Below are positions 58,841-62,749 of a DNA stretch of 62,749 bases, one piece after another. Origin of the DNA: Bradyrhizobium vignae (GTDB taxonomy: Bacteria; Pseudomonadota; Alphaproteobacteria; Rhizobiales; Xanthobacteraceae); NCBI RefSeq assembly GCF_004114425.1, contig NZ_RDQF01000045.1, positions 1 to 62,749 on the forward strand. The letters are read 5' to 3'. The notes below the pieces were generated by a model, which did not search any database, had not been told where the DNA came from, and saw only the letters and a program-made list of their open reading frames with translations. The position numbers were made by a program, and so were the translations under genes. Position 1 is the first letter of the stretch. Every line of letters starts with the position of its first letter.

Positions 58841-58857
58841 TTGGCACGGCTTTCGCT
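58841..58857 (+). promoter_or_regulatory. Sigma-54 (RpoN) promoter of flgF
   Basis: TTGGCACGGCTTTCGCT has the -24 GG and -12 GC exactly 10 bases apart (TGGCAC-N5-TCGC). The flgF start is about 112 bases downstream. The divergent fliL start is at 58584. The rest of this 384-base gap has no gene. Confidence 0.75.
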
Positions 58858-58968
58858 GAGAGAGGGTCGAGACCTCACGGTTTGGGAGAACCTGACGGTC
58901 TCGGTCACGGGGTCCGCCAAGGCGCTTGGGAGAGCGAAATGGCAGATCTCACTCAGGGGAGATTTCCG

Positions 58969-59730
58969 ATGCAGAACGCGCTTCTGATCGGCTTGTCACG
59001 GCAGATGACGTTGGAGCGGCAGATGGATGTCATCGCCAACAACGTCGCCAACGCCAACACCAACGGCTTCAAGGCCGACCATTCGCTGTTCGAGGAGTAC
59101 CTCAACTCGAACGCGCGTGAGGACAATTTCATCGGTTCCGACCGCCGGGTCTCCTATGTGCAGGACCGCGGCACCTTCCGCGACGTCGGCCAGGGGCCGA
59201 TGGAGCCGACCAACAACCCGCTCGACATGGCAATCGACGGCAACGCGTTTTTCGCGGTGCAGGCTGGCGGCACCGAGCGCTACACCCGCGACGGCAAATT
59301 CTCGCTCAACAGCACCGGCCAGCTGGTCACCTCCGACGGCAACCTCGTGCTCGGCACCGGCGGCCCGATCACCTTCCAGCCGACCGACCACGACATCAAC
59401 ATCGCGCCCGATGGCACCATCACGGTGCTCGAGGGCACGGCCAGGACCGACTCGATCCGCGGCAAGATCCGCATGGTCTCGTTCGACGATCCGGCCAAGC
59501 TGACCAAGCTCGGCGCCAACCTCTATGACGCCGGCTCGGCGGTCCAGCAGGCCGACACCAAGTCCAACGTGCGCCAGGGCTACATCGAGAAGTCGAACGT
59601 GAATTCGGTCGGCGAGATGACCCGCATGGTCGAGGTCATGCGCAGCTACACCGCCATCGCCAGCCTGCTGCAGCAGCAGAGCGACCTCCACAAATCGGCG
59701 ATCGAGAAGCTCGCCGACGTTCCGGCCTGA
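58969..59730 (+). CDS. flgF: Flagellar rod protein FlgF
   Basis: A 253-residue rod protein. MQNALLIGLSRQMTLERQMD with the following VIANNVANANTNGFKADHSL is the rod/hook N-terminus, and EMTRMVEVMRSYTAIASLLQ is the C-terminal helix. ATG 58969 is chosen for GGGGAG upstream and family fit; a longer reading adds 29 unlikely residues. Operon flgF-flgG-flgA-flgH. Confidence 0.93.
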   Translation: MQNALLIGLSRQMTLERQMDVIANNVANANTNGFKADHSLFEEYLNSNAREDNFIGSDRRVSYVQDRGTFRDVGQGPMEPTNNPLDMAIDGNAFFAVQAGGTERYTRDGKFSLNSTGQLVTSDGNLVLGTGGPITFQPTDHDINIAPDGTITVLEGTARTDSIRGKIRMVSFDDPAKLTKLGANLYDAGSAVQQADTKSNVRQGYIEKSNVNSVGEMTRMVEVMRSYTAIASLLQQQSDLHKSAIEKLADVPA

Positions 59731-59746
59731 TTAGGAGAGAACTGAC

Positions 59747-60535
59747 ATGCAGGCGCTTCACACCGCAGCGACCGGAATGGCGGCACAGGAACTCAACGTT
59801 CAGGTGATCTCCAACAACATCGCCAACCTCCGCACCACCGGCTTCAAGAAGCAGACCGCGGCGTTCCAGGACCTGATCTACGAGCACGTGCGCCGCGTCG
59901 GCGCGCAGGCCTCGGACCAGGGCACCATCCTGCCCGTCGGCGTCGACATCGGCGGCGGCGTCAAGACCGTCGGCACGCCGCGCAGCATGACGCAAGGTAC
60001 GCTGTCGCAGACCGGCAACGATCTCGACCTCGCGATCTCGGGCGAAGGCTTCTTCAAGATCCTGATGCCAGACGGCACCTTCCAGTATACCCGCGACGGC
60101 ACCTTCCAGATGGACAATCAGGGCCGTGTCGTCACCGCGCAGGGCAACCCGGTGCAGCCGACCATCACCATCCCGCAGAACGCCTCGGGCCTGACCGTCA
60201 ACGAGCAAGGCCAGGTCTCGGTCACGCTGCCGGGCTCGTCGACCTCCTCGATCATCGGCACGATCAACGTGACCCGCTTCATCAACAAGGCGGGGCTGCA
60301 GCCGGTCGGCAGCAATCAGTTCACCGAGACGCCGTCCTCGGGTCCGCCGCAGGACGGCACCGCCAACACCGAAGGCTACGGCAAGATCACGCAAGGAAGT
60401 CTGGAGCAGGCCAATGTCGACGTCGTCTCGGAGATGAGCGACCTGATCGCCGCCCAGCGCGCTTACGAGATGAATGCCAAGGTGATCAGCGCCGCCGACC
60501 AGATGATGCAATCGACCACGGCGCTGTTCCGCTGA
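59747..60535 (+). CDS. flgG: Flagellar distal rod protein FlgG
   Basis: A 262-residue rod protein: MQALHTAATGMAAQELNVQV, ISNNIANLRTTGFKKQTAAF and the C-terminal SLEQANVDVVSEMSDLIAAQ RAYEMNAK. It begins 16 bases after flgF with AGGAGAG upstream and is standard FlgG length. Confidence 0.96.
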   Translation: MQALHTAATGMAAQELNVQVISNNIANLRTTGFKKQTAAFQDLIYEHVRRVGAQASDQGTILPVGVDIGGGVKTVGTPRSMTQGTLSQTGNDLDLAISGEGFFKILMPDGTFQYTRDGTFQMDNQGRVVTAQGNPVQPTITIPQNASGLTVNEQGQVSVTLPGSSTSSIIGTINVTRFINKAGLQPVGSNQFTETPSSGPPQDGTANTEGYGKITQGSLEQANVDVVSEMSDLIAAQRAYEMNAKVISAADQMMQSTTALFR

Positions 60536-60545
60536 GGTGATGACG

Positions 60546-61685
60546 ATGATCCGTGCCACCCTCGCCACCATCTCCACCCTTCTCGCGCTGGCATTGCCGG
60601 CAGCGGCCGCCGACGATTTCATCGCCGCGCCGACGCTGCGCGCAAGCGTCACCGTGACCTCGGACGTGGTGCGGATCGGCGATCTCATCGACAACGCCGG
60701 ATCCGCCGCGCTGATCCCGGTCTACCGCTCGCCCGATCTCGGCACCACCGGCACGCTGACGGTCGCCCAAGTGCTGTCGGTGTTGCGGGCAAAACAGGTG
60801 ATCGGCGTCATGACCGGCGACATCAAGGAGGTCCAGGTCACCCGCCTGGCCCGCACCCTCGCGAGCAAGGATATCGAGACTGCGGTCGCCGCCACGCTCG
60901 AGCGCCGTTTCGGCCTCGGAGAAGCCGCCAACATCACGGTCACGTTCGACCGCGGCGTCGCCGACATGCGGCTGGACGCCTCCAACACCGGCGCGCTGCA
61001 GCCGGTCGCAACCCGCTACGACGCCCGCAGCGGCCGTTTCGATATCGCCTTCGAGATCGTCAACGACGGCAACCCCGCGCCGACCAAGCTGCGCTTCACC
61101 GGCACCGCGATCGAGACGGTGGAAGTGGCCGTGCTGACCCGCGACGTCGACCGCGCCGAGCTTCTGAAATCCTCCGACCTTTCGTTGGAGCGCCGGCCGA
61201 AGGCCGAGGTCGCCGGCGAGCCCGCCGTTCGCGACCGCAGCATCGGCATGCAGCTGCGCCGGCCGATGCGGGCAGGCACGCCGATCCGCGTCGCCGACAT
61301 CGTCAAGCCCGACTTCGTGGTGCGCGATCAGGCCGTCACCATCATCTACCAGGTGCCCGGCCTCTATCTCACCACGCGCGGCAAGGCGATCGAGAGCGGC
61401 GCCGAGGGCGACACCGTCAGCGTGCTCAATATGCAGTCCAAGCGCACGCTGACCGGCATCGTCACCGGCCGCGGCCAGGTCACGGTTCAGGGCGCCAGCC
61501 AGTCCGCACCGACGGCGCCGGCGGTCGAGCAGACCTCGTCGATCAAGCGTGACGAGGCGCCTGCCCCCGTCGACACCGCAGCCCTCGTCCGGAACCTGAT
61601 TCAGAGCCCCGCGCCGCCGGCTCAAGTCGCACAAGCCCAGATCCCGCAAGTTCGCCTCTCGCAAGCTCCAGCCAAATCAGAGTAA
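60546..61685 (+). CDS. flgA: Flagellar P-ring assembly chaperone FlgA
   Basis: A 379-residue periplasmic protein with a signal peptide (TISTLLALALPAAAADDF), SAF-like domain features (SVTVTSDVVRIGDLIDNAGS) and the C-terminal FlgA core (LTRDVDRAELLKSSDLSLER, GLYLTTRGKAIESGAEGDTV, MQSKRTLTGIVTGRGQVTVQ). It is longer than gammaproteobacterial FlgA because of an extra N-terminal region and a Pro/Ala tail, as in alphaproteobacteria. ATGs at 60540 and 60546 are both possible; GAGGTG spacing favours 60546. It follows flgG by 10 bases. Confidence 0.9.
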   Translation: MIRATLATISTLLALALPAAAADDFIAAPTLRASVTVTSDVVRIGDLIDNAGSAALIPVYRSPDLGTTGTLTVAQVLSVLRAKQVIGVMTGDIKEVQVTRLARTLASKDIETAVAATLERRFGLGEAANITVTFDRGVADMRLDASNTGALQPVATRYDARSGRFDIAFEIVNDGNPAPTKLRFTGTAIETVEVAVLTRDVDRAELLKSSDLSLERRPKAEVAGEPAVRDRSIGMQLRRPMRAGTPIRVADIVKPDFVVRDQAVTIIYQVPGLYLTTRGKAIESGAEGDTVSVLNMQSKRTLTGIVTGRGQVTVQGASQSAPTAPAVEQTSSIKRDEAPAPVDTAALVRNLIQSPAPPAQVAQAQIPQVRLSQAPAKSE

Positions 61686-61688
61686 GTC

Positions 61689-62450
61689 ATGTCCACGTTC
61701 AGTTCGGCTTCCCATCTTCGTCGCATCGCGATCTCTGCCCTGCTGCTGGCGACTTGCGCATTGGGCGGCTGCTCCTCGATCGACCGCCTGTCGCAGATCG
61801 GCGAGCAGCCGAAGCTGTCGGCAATCGATAATCCGACGACGCAACCCGGCTACAAGCCGGTGCAGATGCCGATGCCGAAGCCGGAAGTCGCCTCCTACAA
61901 TCCGAACTCGCTGTGGCGCAACGGCAGCCGCGCCTTCTTCAAGGACCAGCGCGCCCGCCAGGTCGGCGACCTCCTGACCGTGACCGTGAACATCACCGAC
62001 AAGGCTAACATCGAGAACGACACCTCGCGCAGCCGCACCAACAAGGAAGATTCGGGAATCTCCGACTTCATCGGCGCCAAGACCATCACGCAGGCCAACA
62101 AGATCCTGCCCGGCCGCATCCTGACCGCCGACTCGACCTCGTCGAGCGAGGGCAAGGGCAGCGTCGACCGCAAGGAAGCCCTGCAGACCAACGTCGCTGC
62201 GGTGGTGACCCAGGTGCTGCCGAACGGCAACCTTGTCGTCGAAGGCAAGCAGGAGATCCGCGTCAACTTCGAAATTCGCGAGCTGATCGTCGCCGGCATC
62301 GTGCGTCCTGAGGACATCCAGAGCGACAACACCATCGATTCCACCAAGATCGCGCAGGCCCGCATCGCCTATGGCGGCCGCGGCCAGATCACCGACGTGC
62401 AGCAGCCGCGCTACGGCCAGCAGGTCATGGACGTGCTGCTGCCCTTCTAA
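61689..62450 (+). CDS. flgH: Flagellar L-ring protein FlgH
   Basis: A 253-residue outer-membrane lipoprotein that forms the L ring. Lipobox in LLLATCALGGCSSIDRLSQI. Core motifs include NSLWRNGSRAFFKDQRARQV, GDLLTVTVNITDKANIEND, and the end GGRGQITDVQQPRYGQQVMD. It begins three bases after flgA. Standard family length. Confidence 0.96.
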   Translation: MSTFSSASHLRRIAISALLLATCALGGCSSIDRLSQIGEQPKLSAIDNPTTQPGYKPVQMPMPKPEVASYNPNSLWRNGSRAFFKDQRARQVGDLLTVTVNITDKANIENDTSRSRTNKEDSGISDFIGAKTITQANKILPGRILTADSTSSSEGKGSVDRKEALQTNVAAVVTQVLPNGNLVVEGKQEIRVNFEIRELIVAGIVRPEDIQSDNTIDSTKIAQARIAYGGRGQITDVQQPRYGQQVMDVLLPF

Positions 62451-62716
62451 GCCTCTTTAAGAGCTCCCACATCGTGTTCGCGAACCTAGGCGCGAACGTC
62501 GGTGTACGACGCGGCCTCCGGTAGCTCCCCTGCCGGAGGCCGCACGTATTTTGCTGCCAGCAACTGTGAACACTCGACTTCGCGGCCAGTTACGTACTCA
62601 AGCGCCGCCCCGATCTCCGTCATTGCGAGCGAAGCGAAGATTCCATGGGGAGTGGATAGCGACCAGGTCTGAGGCCAGACTGAGGGTTGCTGAATCCATT
62701 CAACCTGGAGACGACG
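62451..62716. other. Gene-free stretch with half of a family A repeat
   Basis: No convincing coding region. Contains a hairpin around CGCCGCCTCCGGTAGC / GCCGGAGGCC (about 62505-62545) and only the left arm of a family A repeat at 62619-62639 (GTCATTGCGAGCGAAGCGAAG), after which the sequence diverges. Confidence 0.45.
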
Positions 62717-62749
62717 ATGTTGCTCGATCATCCTTCCGACGGACTGGCC
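62717..62749 (+). CDS. Possible start of a gene cut off by the window edge
   Basis: ATG at 62717 follows CTGGAGACGACG and reads MLLDHPSDGLA to the end of the window. Only eleven codons are visible, so this is a weak call. Confidence 0.25.
   Translation, partial: MLLDHPSDGLA

Noticed and set aside
62486..62731. 81-codon minus-strand frame near the right end
   Set aside because: It runs through a half copy of a palindromic repeat and a hairpin; no Shine-Dalgarno sequence or domain.

Overview
The window is typical of a GC-rich soil or root alphaproteobacterium of the Bradyrhizobium / Rhodopseudomonas group. The evidence is the codon use, the recA, alaS and fumarase sequences, abundant palindromic intergenic repeats, an alphaproteobacterial SOS box (GTTC-N7-GTTC) before recA, and a Caulobacter-like flagellar cluster next to cckA with CtrA-type TTAA-N7-TTAA boxes. 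No rRNA, tRNA, CRISPR array, prophage or intact insertion sequence was seen.

Layout. Positions 200-7040 carry housekeeping genes: a tRNA methyltransferase (TrmJ type) fused to a DUF559 domain, isocitrate dehydrogenase, a cyclic-nucleotide-gated-type K+ channel and alanyl-tRNA synthetase. Positions 7266-12039 hold the glycine cleavage operon gcvT-gcvH-gcvP behind a tandem glycine riboswitch. Positions 12163-14186 hold two tandem paralogues resembling DUF1835 proteins, one frameshifted. recA follows with its LexA box and terminator, and upstream of it lies a nested inverted-repeat element that may be a structured RNA. Positions 16200-25620 are accessory: many small secreted, lipoprotein or membrane proteins, a PQQ dehydrogenase, a YeeE/YedE transporter pair, a thioesterase, a GNAT-like protein and decayed fragments. 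Positions 25629-34890 hold several regulators with likely targets. An XRE/MmyB regulator lies divergent from two small genes, with a palindrome between. A TetR regulator lies divergent from a carotenoid oxygenase, and two perfect mirror-image operators sit at the oxygenase and at a downstream membrane-protein gene. An SH3-domain gene is framed by 103-bp inverted repeats. Positions 35042-40968 hold class I fumarase, a decayed toxin-antitoxin pair, an isoprenylcysteine-methyltransferase-like protein, a glutathione transferase and a Tim44-domain protein.

Positions 41326-62450 are the cell-cycle and flagellar region: cckA; flgB-flgC-fliE-fliQ-fliR-flhB (minus strand); fliO-fliP (plus); a very large secreted TPR protein; fliL-fliM-DUF6468-motE (minus); flgF-flgG-flgA-flgH (plus). 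CtrA-type boxes precede flgB, the large protein and fliL, and a sigma-54 -24/-12 promoter precedes flgF. This matches a Caulobacter-type hierarchy in which CckA feeds CtrA, which turns on early flagellar genes, with RpoN acting later. A single nuclease/HEPN-like gene sits just after fliP and looks like an insertion.

Several genes (positions 13551, 17681 and about 37100) are broken by single-base changes, some in short homopolymers, so sequencing error and real decay both need to be considered. Starts were chosen from Shine-Dalgarno sequences, signal peptides and family lengths where these were informative.
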